Assembly: GCA_033762815.1 (NCBI GenBank) | Contig: JANRLF010000007.1 | Coordinates: forward strand, 225,867 to 289,866 | Direction of reading: 5' to 3' | DNA length: 64,000 bases | Source of the DNA: JANRLF01 sp033762815 | GTDB lineage: Bacteria > Bacteroidota > Bacteroidia > Chitinophagales > CAIOSU01 | In this document: in pieces, positions 25,937 through 32,433 of the stretch | Layout of the letters: each line of letters starts with the position of its first letter | Position numbering within the stretch: the stretch's first letter is position 1 | Made by a program: the position numbers and the translations under genes | Notes under the pieces: model-generated | Told to the model about the DNA's origin: nothing | The model's input: only the letters and a program-made list of their open reading frames with translations | Databases searched by the model: none

Positions 25937-26086
25937 ATGGCACGCACTTCGATAACGGCAACAAAAGAAAAGCTACATAAGCTGATAGATAGTGTAGAGG
26001 ATGTCGATCTGTTGGAGTTGTACTTGCAACTACCGCTGAAGTACACACAGTTGCCAACACCTATGAGCCAACACCCGAAGAAATAA
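25937..26086 (+). pseudogene. Truncated second copy of the antitoxin
   Basis: An ATG at 25937 opens a 49-codon frame whose first 30 residues (MARTSITATKEKLHKLIDSV...) match the antitoxin at 25218. It then switches to unrelated sequence and stops at 26086. In another frame the tail reads as a different short peptide (TVANTYEPTPEEINVLSLDYVR), which suggests a recombination joint. The promoter palindrome is degraded in this copy (TTTAGC-TAT-GGTAAA). No toxin follows. Confidence 0.75.
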
Positions 26087-26090
26087 ACGT

Positions 26091-26200
26091 GCTGTCGCTG
26101 GACTATGTCCGGTGACGATAGTACACGGCGGATTGCATCCGCCTTTACTCTGACACAGTCCGACCTGTTATATTGTCACCGGTTGCAAACCGGCGACAGC
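26091..26200. repeat. 110-bp imperfect palindromic element
   Basis: The outer arms 26091-26120 and 26171-26200 are imperfect inverted repeats: GCTGTCGC...CCGGTGACGATA against TATTGTCACCGG...GCGACAGC. The interior contains a second hairpin, GGCGGA-TTGCA-TCCGCC (26127-26143). The nested palindrome resembles a small non-autonomous (MITE- or REP-like) element. It overlaps no gene and sits between the antitoxin relic and the ABC-3C operon. Confidence 0.6.
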
Positions 26201-26322
26201 AGTGGTTAGCTTAGCTTTGATAAACTGCGGGAAATGATTGGTGGCGGTGGTGTTATGCCTACCTTTTTTCGATAAGCTTAAAGCCAATCTGGCGGCAGAC
26301 AGGCTTACTTTATCTTAGTTCG

Positions 26323-26350
26323 AAGTTTGCTACTACTAAAATTTGAGCAG
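26323..26350 (+). repeat. Left imperfect inverted repeat flanking the ABC-3C operon
   Basis: A 28-base sequence starting AAGTTTGCTACTACTAAA. It is the reverse complement, at 23 of 28 positions, of 29311-29338 just after the operon. Together the two enclose exactly the three genes. No target-site duplication is visible outside them. Confidence 0.5.
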
Positions 26351-26374
26351 TAAGGGGTAGTATTTGTAAAAAAA

Positions 26375-26395
26375 ACATGCATCTTTAAGGCATGT
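26375..26395 (+). promoter_or_regulatory. Candidate operator upstream of the ABC-3C operon
   Basis: ACATGC and GCATGT form a perfect 6+6 inverted repeat with a 9-base spacer containing ATCTTTA, a possible -7 core. It lies 23-43 bases upstream of the GTG start at 26418. The arrangement suits a repressor site over the promoter; the regulator is unknown. Confidence 0.35.
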
Positions 26396-26417
26396 CTATC
26401 TGTAATACCTAAAGAGA

Positions 26418-27386
26418 GTGAATCGCCCGAATTATTTTAATGTTATTGAGGAAAGGTTAAACCTTCTTGCACTTCGCATCACTCGTCGAGGCAAGCTCAA
26501 TATTTTGGATTTTCATGGACATTCTGAGAATTTCTACCAACGTCTGCTAAATGAAATTTATGGATGGGAAGTAATGAATGAAAATGAAAATAAACAAAAT
26601 GTTGAAGCAATCGATCTAATTGATCATACCAATAAATTTGTCATCCAGGTATCCTCTACTTCCACCAAACAAAAGATAGAAACCTCACTTTCAAAAGATC
26701 TAATCAAAAGCTACAAGGGTTTTACCTTTAAATTTATCTCTATCGCAAAGGATGCAGACGATTTAAGAAAGGAAACCTTTAAAAATCCACATGGCATTAG
26801 TTTTACCCCTACTTCTGATATTATTGATATTAAGTCTATCCTAATTACAGTAAGAGGCATGACTATTGACAACCAAAAAAGAGTATATAAATTTATAAAA
26901 AATGAACTTAGCCCTGAAGTTAATCTTTTGAAACTAGAATCCAATCTTGCTACCGTAATCGGTATTCTCGCAAAAGAAGATTGGGCTACACACAACCCAC
27001 CGTCTGAGACTTCTACATTTGAAATCGAGAGGAAGATATCCTATAATGGATTAAATACGGCAAGGTTAATTATCGAGGACTATGCCATTCATTATGGAAG
27101 GGTAGATAAAATTTACTCGGAATTTGATTTGCAAGGCAGCAATAAAAGCCAATCTGTTTTGTCATCAATAAGAACAGAATACGCCAAATTAAACAATTCT
27201 TTTAATGATGATCGGCTATTTTTTGTAATAATTTCGATGGTACAACAGAAAGTATTAAACAGCTCTAACTACGTTTCAATCCCTATTGATGAACTGGAAC
27301 TTTGTGTAAGTATTCTTGTTGTAGATGCGTTTATTCGATGTAAAATCTTTGAAAACCCTGCAAATTACATCTATGCTACTTCCTGA
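26418..27386 (+). CDS. ABC-3C system effector: SMEK domain plus ABC-3C C-terminal domain
   Basis: 322 residues with a GTG start. The N-terminal SMEK domain (about 1-140) shows HGHSENFYQRLLNEIYGWE (33-51) and AIDLIDHTNKFVIQVSST (64-81). The Asp-(n)-Gln-Val-Ser-Ser pattern recalls a degenerate PD-(D/E)XK nuclease core, which is inference. The C-terminal half (about 200-322) carries the ABC-3C CTD hallmark: IIEDYAIHYGRVDKIYSEFD, GSNKSQSVLSSIRTEY and VVDAFIRCKIFENP. In ABC-three-component systems this subunit delivers the effector and is controlled by the ATPase. The gene is A/T-rich and Lys/Asn/Ile-rich compared with the window, a sign of transfer. Its 3' end overlaps the middle component by 14 bases. 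Confidence 0.82.
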   Translation: MNRPNYFNVIEERLNLLALRITRRGKLNILDFHGHSENFYQRLLNEIYGWEVMNENENKQNVEAIDLIDHTNKFVIQVSSTSTKQKIETSLSKDLIKSYKGFTFKFISIAKDADDLRKETFKNPHGISFTPTSDIIDIKSILITVRGMTIDNQKRVYKFIKNELSPEVNLLKLESNLATVIGILAKEDWATHNPPSETSTFEIERKISYNGLNTARLIIEDYAIHYGRVDKIYSEFDLQGSNKSQSVLSSIRTEYAKLNNSFNDDRLFFVIISMVQQKVLNSSNYVSIPIDELELCVSILVVDAFIRCKIFENPANYIYATS

Positions 27387-27600
27387 CAACATCCATCCCG
27401 ACAATAGCATTTACTATAACAGTGCATTTGTAATCGAATCTTTAAAAAAAGGTACCAATTACAAAATGCTTGATTTGTACCAAGAGGTCAAAACAAGAAA
27501 GGTTATGTCATTCTCTGTTTTTATACTTTGCCTTGATTGGCTCTATTTATTGGACATTGCCAAGCTTAATTCCAAAGGTGAAATAGAATTATGTTCTTAA
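27373..27600 (+). CDS. ABC-3C middle component (MC6-like)
   Basis: 75 residues from the ATG at 27373, beginning MLLPDNIHPDNSIYYNSAFVI. It is followed by a small winged-helix-like pattern (LLDLYQEV-type helix, VMSFSVFILCLDWLYLLDIAKLNSKGEIEL). Small middle components of ABC-3C systems, MC6 in particular, share the MLLPD-H-P start and the LDWLYLLxxI segment. They are thought to bridge the ATPase and the CTD effector. It overlaps the effector gene by 14 bases and the ATPase by 10, so all three proteins are probably made in a coupled way. An upstream in-frame ATG at 27325 is less likely. Confidence 0.75.
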   Translation: MLLPDNIHPDNSIYYNSAFVIESLKKGTNYKMLDLYQEVKTRKVMSFSVFILCLDWLYLLDIAKLNSKGEIELCS

Positions 27601-29300
27601 AATCGTTGATAATTTCAAGCGGTACTAGAGTCCTTCGTGAAATTGAATTTCATAAAGGACTTAATTTGATTGTTGACGAAAGTGAACATCAAATCACAGG
27701 GAATAATGTTGGCAAAACCACCGTTCTAAAACTAATCGACTTTTGTTTAGGAGCAGACCCAAAAAATATTTATCTGGACCAAGAAACAAAAAAACAAGAA
27801 TATAAACTCGTCAAGGATTTCTTGATTGAAAAGAAGATTTTAATTACTTTGATTTTAACTGCTGACCTGGACCAAAACACAGATGATATTGTAATCAAAA
27901 GAAATTTTCTATCACGAAAAGAAATTATCAGGTCAATTAATGATGAAAATCTCACCGAAGAAGAATTCAATCTCAGATTGTCTACTTTAATCTTTCCAGA
28001 CCATTTTGCAGACAAGCCTACCTTTAGACAGATAATTTCGCATAATATTCGTTACAAAGACGAAAGTGTAAATAACACACTTAAAACCTTAGACAAATTT
28101 GCAAGTGATGCCGAATATGAAACACTATATCTTTTTTTATTTGGTTGTGAATTTACAAAAGGTAATAATAAACAAGAGATATTAGCTAAAATAAAACAAG
28201 AAGTTACCTATAAGAATCGGCTAGAGAAAGACCAAACTAAGACTGCTTACGAAACTGCATTATCGTTAATAAACAACGATATTGAAGAATTAAATAATAA
28301 AAAATATAATTTTAATCTTAATGAAAGTTTCGAAAAAGATTTAGACAGGTTGAATTTAATAAAATATGAAATAAATAAATTGGGTGCCTCGATAGGCAAG
28401 CTAAATATTCGCAGAGGTTTGATAATAGAAACTGAAGAAGAACTAATTTCCAATAAAGCAAATATTGATTTGAGCCAGCTAGAAATGATTTATAAGCAGG
28501 CGACTAGCAAAATTGATGGTATTCAAAAGTCCTTTTCTGATTTAGTTGTTTTTCACAATAGCATGATTGATGAGAAAATGAGATTTATTACTAAGGAAAT
28601 CCCTTTACTCGATAAACAAATTTTAGAAAAAAATGAAGCCCTAAAGCGATTACTTATTGAGGAGAAAAAAACAGCATCCCTGATTGCTAAAAGTGATTCC
28701 TTTGAAGAATTGGAACAAGTAATTGCAGATTTAACAGAAAAATATAGAAAAAAGGGAGAGTACGAAAATATTATACAGCAATTAGATGAAGTAGAATCCA
28801 ATATCAAGGAGTTTAATAAAGAACTTAGTCAAATTGATGAAGAACTTTTTAGTGAAAGTTTTGAGCAAATTGTAAAAAGGCAATTAAATAAATTTAATAA
28901 ATATTTCGCCTCAATATCTAATGAATTGTATGGGGAACAATATGCAATAAAGTATGACATATTTACAAACAGAAAGGGTCAAAAACTATATAAGTTCAGT
29001 ACTTTTAATGCTAATATGAGCTCCGGCAAAAAGCAAGGCGAGATATCATGTTTTGACCTAGCTTATATACTGTTTGCTGATGAGGAAAATATTCCTTGTT
29101 TACATTTCTTGTTGAATGACAAGAAAGAATTAATGCATGATAATCAGTTGGTAAGGATTGCCAACTTTGTTAACAAAAACAATATCCAATTTGTTGCATC
29201 AATTTTGAAGGATAAATTGCCAGATGAACTAAACAATGAGGATTATTTTGTTTTGACCTTATCTCAAGAGAATAAATTGTTTAGAATTGAAAACCAATAA
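27591..29300 (+). CDS. ABC-3C ATPase, DUF2326 coiled-coil (SMC/RecN-like)
   Basis: 569-residue ABC-type ATPase with a Rad50/SMC-like layout. Walker A is GNNVGKTT (37-44) and a long coiled coil spans about 195-430. The signature is SSGKKQGE (477-484) and a Walker-B-like strand HFLLND ends at Asp510. The position after the Asp is Lys rather than the usual catalytic Glu, as in DUF2326 proteins where the motif departs from canonical ABC ATPases. FVASILKDKL (534-543) stands in the H-loop region. DUF2326 ATPases are the motor/sensor of ABC-3C conflict systems. It is the third gene of the operon and strongly A/T-rich. Confidence 0.85.
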   Translation: MFLKSLIISSGTRVLREIEFHKGLNLIVDESEHQITGNNVGKTTVLKLIDFCLGADPKNIYLDQETKKQEYKLVKDFLIEKKILITLILTADLDQNTDDIVIKRNFLSRKEIIRSINDENLTEEEFNLRLSTLIFPDHFADKPTFRQIISHNIRYKDESVNNTLKTLDKFASDAEYETLYLFLFGCEFTKGNNKQEILAKIKQEVTYKNRLEKDQTKTAYETALSLINNDIEELNNKKYNFNLNESFEKDLDRLNLIKYEINKLGASIGKLNIRRGLIIETEEELISNKANIDLSQLEMIYKQATSKIDGIQKSFSDLVVFHNSMIDEKMRFITKEIPLLDKQILEKNEALKRLLIEEKKTASLIAKSDSFEELEQVIADLTEKYRKKGEYENIIQQLDEVESNIKEFNKELSQIDEELFSESFEQIVKRQLNKFNKYFASISNELYGEQYAIKYDIFTNRKGQKLYKFSTFNANMSSGKKQGEISCFDLAYILFADEENIPCLHFLLNDKKELMHDNQLVRIANFVNKNNIQFVASILKDKLPDELNNEDYFVLTLSQENKLFRIENQ

Positions 29301-29310
29301 CACCTTCATA

Positions 29311-29338
29311 CTAATCAAAGTTTAGCAGCAGCAAACTT
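29311..29338 (-). repeat. Right imperfect inverted repeat flanking the ABC-3C operon
   Basis: Its reverse complement starts AAGTTTGCTGCTGCTAAA and matches 26323-26350 at 23 of 28 positions. It begins 11 bases after the ATPase stop. It is also weakly self-palindromic (AAGTTT, 9 bases, AAACTT), so a terminator-like role is an alternative reading. Confidence 0.5.
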
Positions 29339-29776
29339 GTATTAAAATCCCTCCTATGGCGCAAGAATGGCGCGAAGACTATAGGAGAAGCCTTCTTGTG
29401 AGGCCTTGTGGCAACCGAAACGGTATTGCCTTAACTGGCTAGCCCCCCCCTTGTACACCCACCCACCGCATACTGGCGGCTAGGCTTTTCGGTATTCTAG
29501 CTAGCCAAACCCGCCACTGAGCATATACCCATTTACCCATTTTTTGATTTGGATTATTCGCACTAAGTGCTTACCATTGATTAATGTGCTGATGTGCTGA
29601 TTGATTTGAAAATTTGATGATTTGGAAATTTGAAAATGGTTTGGACTGCAATTGTAAATTGTAAATCTGAAATCGTAAATCATTCTACATTCTACCCTCT
29701 AAGAATAGAGGAAAAAACAAAAAAACACACTCATTTTAGTGCAAACTATTGATAATCAAAAAAAATAAGCAAAACC

Positions 29777-29889
29777 GAAGTACTACTGAAGTACCACTGA
29801 AGTATCACCGAAACACTACTGAAACTATACTGAAGTACTACTGAAACACCACTGAAGTACTACCGAAATACTACCGAAACGGTTTTTTT
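29777..29889 (+). repeat. 11-bp tandem repeat array 1 (9 units plus terminal partial)
   Basis: Nine consecutive 11-base units, each starting GAA (consensus GAAGTACTACT), occupy 29777-29875. A tenth unit breaks into GAAACGGTTTTTTTAG. Units vary in the middle but keep the period exactly. The array is preceded by an A-rich tract ending AAAAAACACACT. Confidence 0.85.
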
Positions 29890-29964
29890 AGAGGTAGTAG
29901 CTAGATGCTTCAATGAATTTGGAAATTTGTGATTTGAAAATTTGAAAATGGCTTGGACTGCAGT

Positions 29965-29981
29965 CCCCGCAATAAGCGGGG
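29965..29981. repeat. Small GC hairpin inserted in the second module (1)
   Basis: CCCCGC-AATAA-GCGGGG. The equivalent place in the first module (GGACTGCAATTGTAAATTG context near 29645-29660) lacks it, so the hairpin was gained by the second copy or lost from the first. Confidence 0.65.
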
Positions 29982-30006
29982 CAGGTGTAAATTGTAAATC
30001 TGAAAT

Positions 30007-30023
30007 CCCCGCAAAAAGCGGGG
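30007..30023. repeat. Small GC hairpin inserted in the second module (2)
   Basis: CCCCGC-AAAAA-GCGGGG, followed by CGGGCTTCCAT. The first module reads CTGAAATCGTAAATC straight through at this point. It shares the hairpin arms with the copy at 29965. Confidence 0.65.
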
Positions 30024-30143
30024 CGGGCTTCCATCGTAAATCCCTCTACTTTCTACATTCTACCCTCTACAAATAAGACAAAAAAACAAAAAAACACACT
30101 TTTTTCTCATAATGCATTGATAAACAGCAAATTAATAGGATTT

Positions 30144-30257
30144 GAACTACCTGCGAACACCCCTTGAACACCCCTTGAAGCACCCGCGAGATACCCTTGA
30201 AGTACCCGCGAACACCCTTCGAAGTACCTGCGAAATACCTGCGAAACAGTTTTTTTA
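30144..30257 (+). repeat. 11-bp tandem repeat array 2 (9 units plus terminal partial)
   Basis: Nine consecutive 11-base units starting GAA or GAG (for example GAAGTACCTGC, GAACACCCCTT) fill 30144-30242, followed by GAAACAGTTTTTTTAG. Unit number, the order of several units (6 GAAGTAC, 8 GAAGTAC, 9 GAAATAC) and the ending match array 1. The last four bases of each unit differ systematically. Confidence 0.85.
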
Positions 30258-30475
30258 GGGGATATTATACGCAATACCCGCAAACTGGCGCAAGAATGGC
30301 GCGAAGACTTTGCGCGAAAGCCTTCTTGTGACAAACCATGAGGCAAGCATTTGCTTGCATCGCCCCCACCGGCCTAAGTTTCAAGCTATGGTCTGCACTA
30401 ATAAAGTAAAGAGGCTCTATAGTAAAGATTGGCATTGATATCCCAAGCCACTTAAGATACTTTCAAATAACAGAA

Positions 30476-30507
30476 AAGCCCCGGTACTAAAAAAAGTACC
30501 AGGGCTT
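30476..30507 (-). terminator. Terminator of the S74-domain/T9SS gene
   Basis: AAGCCCCGGTAC (30476-30487) pairs with GTACC-A-GGGCTT (30496-30507) around an 8-base A-rich loop, with one mismatch. On the minus strand it is followed by TTTTCTG. It starts 18 bases after the stop of the gene at 30525. Confidence 0.78.
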
Positions 30508-30524
30508 CCATTAACTGAATTGGC

Positions 30525-32069
30525 TTAAAATTTCGCTTTTACCATCTTTTTGCTGTCTATCAAATGATTGCCCACATACAAAGAGTAAATCAATTGTCCG
30601 GAAGGAAAATCATTGAAATTGAATTCAAGTTTGCCATGGCCGGGCGAAAGTGTTAGGGTCTTAACAATTTCACCTTTCTCGGTAGTGATTTGCATCGTCC
30701 CTTTTTCACCACCCGCAACAAAATATTCAATGGAGGTCTGCTCTGTAAATGGGTTTGGAACATTTTGACCAATGTATGAAGGTTGGGGGTACTCACTGCT
30801 GCCCATTTCTACATTTTGAATATTACCACTGCCTTGTTCTAATTTAGTCAGCCTTGACATTAGCTCCGCAATCTGTTCATCCTTTTTCTGCAACTCTGCT
30901 TTCAGCTCCTCATAGTTGTCATTTATCATACCTTGCTGTTCCTTCACCCCTTCTACCAGCAGAGCAGTCAGGTTTTGATAGGCCACCCCTTTATAGCCAT
31001 CTGCATAGGTACGTACTACTTCAGGTACCACTTGCTCAACTTGCTGTGCAATGAAACCTAACTGGCGTACCGACTCAAAGTTTTTCTTGGGAAACTCTTC
31101 GGTTTTGTAATTGTAATACACACCATTCAGCTTGTTGATTTTTTCCAATGCGCCATTCACAGCTACGATATTTTTTTTATAGCGTTCATCTGATGACACA
31201 GCCCATGTACCAGAAACAGCGCCACTACCATTTACAGTTACAAATCCAGCATTTGTAATGCTAAACAAATGGGAATATGTATTGTCGGCTACAGAAAATC
31301 CAATGGTACTGTTACTTTGGTCTTTGCCGGTAATAGAAACGCCATAAGGAGTTCGCACGGAAAGGGAAACATCCTCCGTACTATTTTGGGCAGAGATATG
31401 AACACCCACATTAGGATCTGAGGCAACATTCGTAAAATGCAATTGTCCCGTCGATTGATCCTCTGCCCCAACAAAGATGGAGTTATCATTCATAGTAATG
31501 TTTTTCAAGTCGTCATCGACATGGCGTAACAACTGTAAATGGTCTTCTGTCATAAACATATTCGTTACATTATCATCAATGGGATTGCGGAATACAATGC
31601 CTATTTCGTCATCGTTTAACGTAACGTCCCTACTGTCTCCGGCACCGGTCACGTCACCATAAAACAGTACATTCTGATCGATATCGGAAATATGTACTGC
31701 ACCAATTGGGGAACCAGTACTTATATTAGCATTGCCAACATAAGTAGTGAAAGTGCCATTTCCGTTATCAACCACTAAATGGAAGGCCGCATTATTGGAA
31801 CCATCCTCATGGTAAATACCGGCACCATCTAATCCAGCAGATAACATACTGCTTACGTTGCCGATGGTAATCCCATTGCGGATATTTTCGAAAGTCCCAA
31901 CCACTGTTAAATTTGAGGAAGGCGATGTGGTGCCGATGCCTACATTACCACTACCATTATCATAGCTTGCGGTAGGGGTAGCTCCTGTTTGATAATATTG
32001 GGCAAATGCCGAAGGGGTGTTTATGGCAAGCAATAGCAAGCCTATAAACAAAATTTTGTTTAAGGTCAT
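30525..32069 (-). CDS. Surface protein with S74 intramolecular-chaperone-type domain and T9SS sorting domain
   Basis: 514 residues. The signal peptide ends at SAFAQ (24) and is followed by Ser/Gly/Asn-rich beta repeats typical of tail-fibre-like stalks (GNVGIGTTSPSSNLTVVG). An S74/ICA domain starts at VSSDERYKKN (291-300) and includes LGFIAQQVEQVVPEVV and YQNLTALLVEGVKEQQ. A coiled coil follows, then a T9SS sorting domain (QNVPNPFTEQTSIEYFV ... KKMVKAKF). In phage fibres the S74 domain trimerises the stalk and cleaves itself off; here it is internal and followed by a secretion tag. Exported to the cell surface; function unknown. It has its own promoter and terminator. Confidence 0.83.
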   Translation of the reverse strand: MTLNKILFIGLLLLAINTPSAFAQYYQTGATPTASYDNGSGNVGIGTTSPSSNLTVVGTFENIRNGITIGNVSSMLSAGLDGAGIYHEDGSNNAAFHLVVDNGNGTFTTYVGNANISTGSPIGAVHISDIDQNVLFYGDVTGAGDSRDVTLNDDEIGIVFRNPIDDNVTNMFMTEDHLQLLRHVDDDLKNITMNDNSIFVGAEDQSTGQLHFTNVASDPNVGVHISAQNSTEDVSLSVRTPYGVSITGKDQSNSTIGFSVADNTYSHLFSITNAGFVTVNGSGAVSGTWAVSSDERYKKNIVAVNGALEKINKLNGVYYNYKTEEFPKKNFESVRQLGFIAQQVEQVVPEVVRTYADGYKGVAYQNLTALLVEGVKEQQGMINDNYEELKAELQKKDEQIAELMSRLTKLEQGSGNIQNVEMGSSEYPQPSYIGQNVPNPFTEQTSIEYFVAGGEKGTMQITTEKGEIVKTLTLSPGHGKLEFNFNDFPSGQLIYSLYVGNHLIDSKKMVKAKF

Positions 32070-32092
32070 GGTTTTGTGTTAAATAGGTTAAC

Positions 32093-32122
32093 TAAATGTA
32101 CTTCACTGCTGACGGCCGTCAG
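32093..32122 (-). promoter_or_regulatory. Promoter with 14-bp palindrome upstream of the S74/T9SS gene
   Basis: On the minus strand, TACATTTA (32100-32093) is a -7-like element 24 bases before the ATG at 32069. The perfect 14-bp palindrome CTGACGGCCGTCAG (32109-32122) lies 9-22 bases upstream of it, where a repressor would cover the spacer. The regulator is unknown. Confidence 0.4.
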
Positions 32123-32128
32123 TACTTG

Positions 32129-32189
32129 CCTTGAATACATAAGGTGAGAATTAATGTCGCTGCCCAGCTCACATTAACCGCATTCAAGG
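32129..32189. other. Nested inverted repeats (possible structured RNA or palindromic element)
   Basis: CCTTGAAT (32129-32136) pairs with ATTCAAGG (32182-32189), and inside it TTAATGT (32151-32157) pairs with ACATTAA (32171-32177). The two perfect nested stems could fold as an extended hairpin in either strand's RNA. No gene overlaps. It may be a small non-coding element or part of a regulatory region. Confidence 0.35.
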
Positions 32190-32433
32190 ATAGTTTAAAT
32201 GTAGGTAATTAATTTTATATTCCAAAGCTATTTTTGGTAATTATTTTGGCATCGATGAACGTTAACATTAAATATAGGTTTGGGTAACTCACATGGTATG
32301 TTGTAATGGTTAATTTCTATAGCCGGATTAGAAAGCGACCTGCTATTGGTTGCAAGTAAAACTAACCCAAGTTTCGAGCAATGGGAAACAGGTATGCCAT
32401 GCCACCATCAAAAGTAAATCGTAACTTAGTACC

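Larger units (their letters stand above)
25777..26417. other. Junction region between the toxin-antitoxin locus and the ABC-3C operon
   Basis: 640 bases with no intact gene. From left to right it holds the valS relic, a decayed divergent promoter, the antitoxin relic, the 110-bp palindromic element, the left inverted repeat of the ABC-3C cassette (26323-26350) and a candidate operator, ACATGC-9 bases-GCATGT (26375-26395). Confidence 0.7.
29301..30524. other. 1.2-kb non-coding repeat region
   Basis: No credible gene. It contains the right inverted repeat of the ABC-3C cassette, a direct repeat of TGGCGCAAGAATGGCGCGAA (from 29357 and 30286), and two copies of a composite module of about 300 bases (roughly 29597-29893 and 29925-30258). 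Each module has TTTGAAAATTTG-rich DNA, an A-rich tract with AAAAAACACACT and an 11-bp repeat array. The stretch ends in a minus-strand terminator. Short open frames here (29501-29683, 30107-30346) are translations of repeats. Confidence 0.8.
32070..32433. other. Divergent intergenic region, 364 bases
   Basis: Separates the minus-strand S74/T9SS gene from the plus-strand DUF721 gene. It contains the 14-bp palindrome and -7 element (32093-32122) and the nested hairpin (32129-32189). A TAACTTAG element lies about ten bases before the DUF721 start. I see no gene in it. Confidence 0.6.

Noticed and set aside
26323..29338. Classical transposon carrying the ABC-3C genes
   Set aside because: No transposase or integrase and no target-site duplication are visible; only imperfect inverted repeats support mobility, so I report them as repeats.
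29501..29683. 60-codon frame with IYDFRFTIYN-type sequence
   Set aside because: It is the translation of the TTTGAAAATTTG/TAAATTGTAAATC intergenic repeats typical of Bacteroidota, not a gene.
29777..30257. CRISPR array at the 11-bp repeats
   Set aside because: Units are 11 bases with no unique spacers between conserved repeats, and no cas genes are in the window.
30107..30346. 79-codon frame with an 11-residue repeat on the minus strand
   Set aside because: It is the translation of the 11-bp minisatellite (three units give 33 bases), so the protein repeat is a side effect of the DNA repeat.
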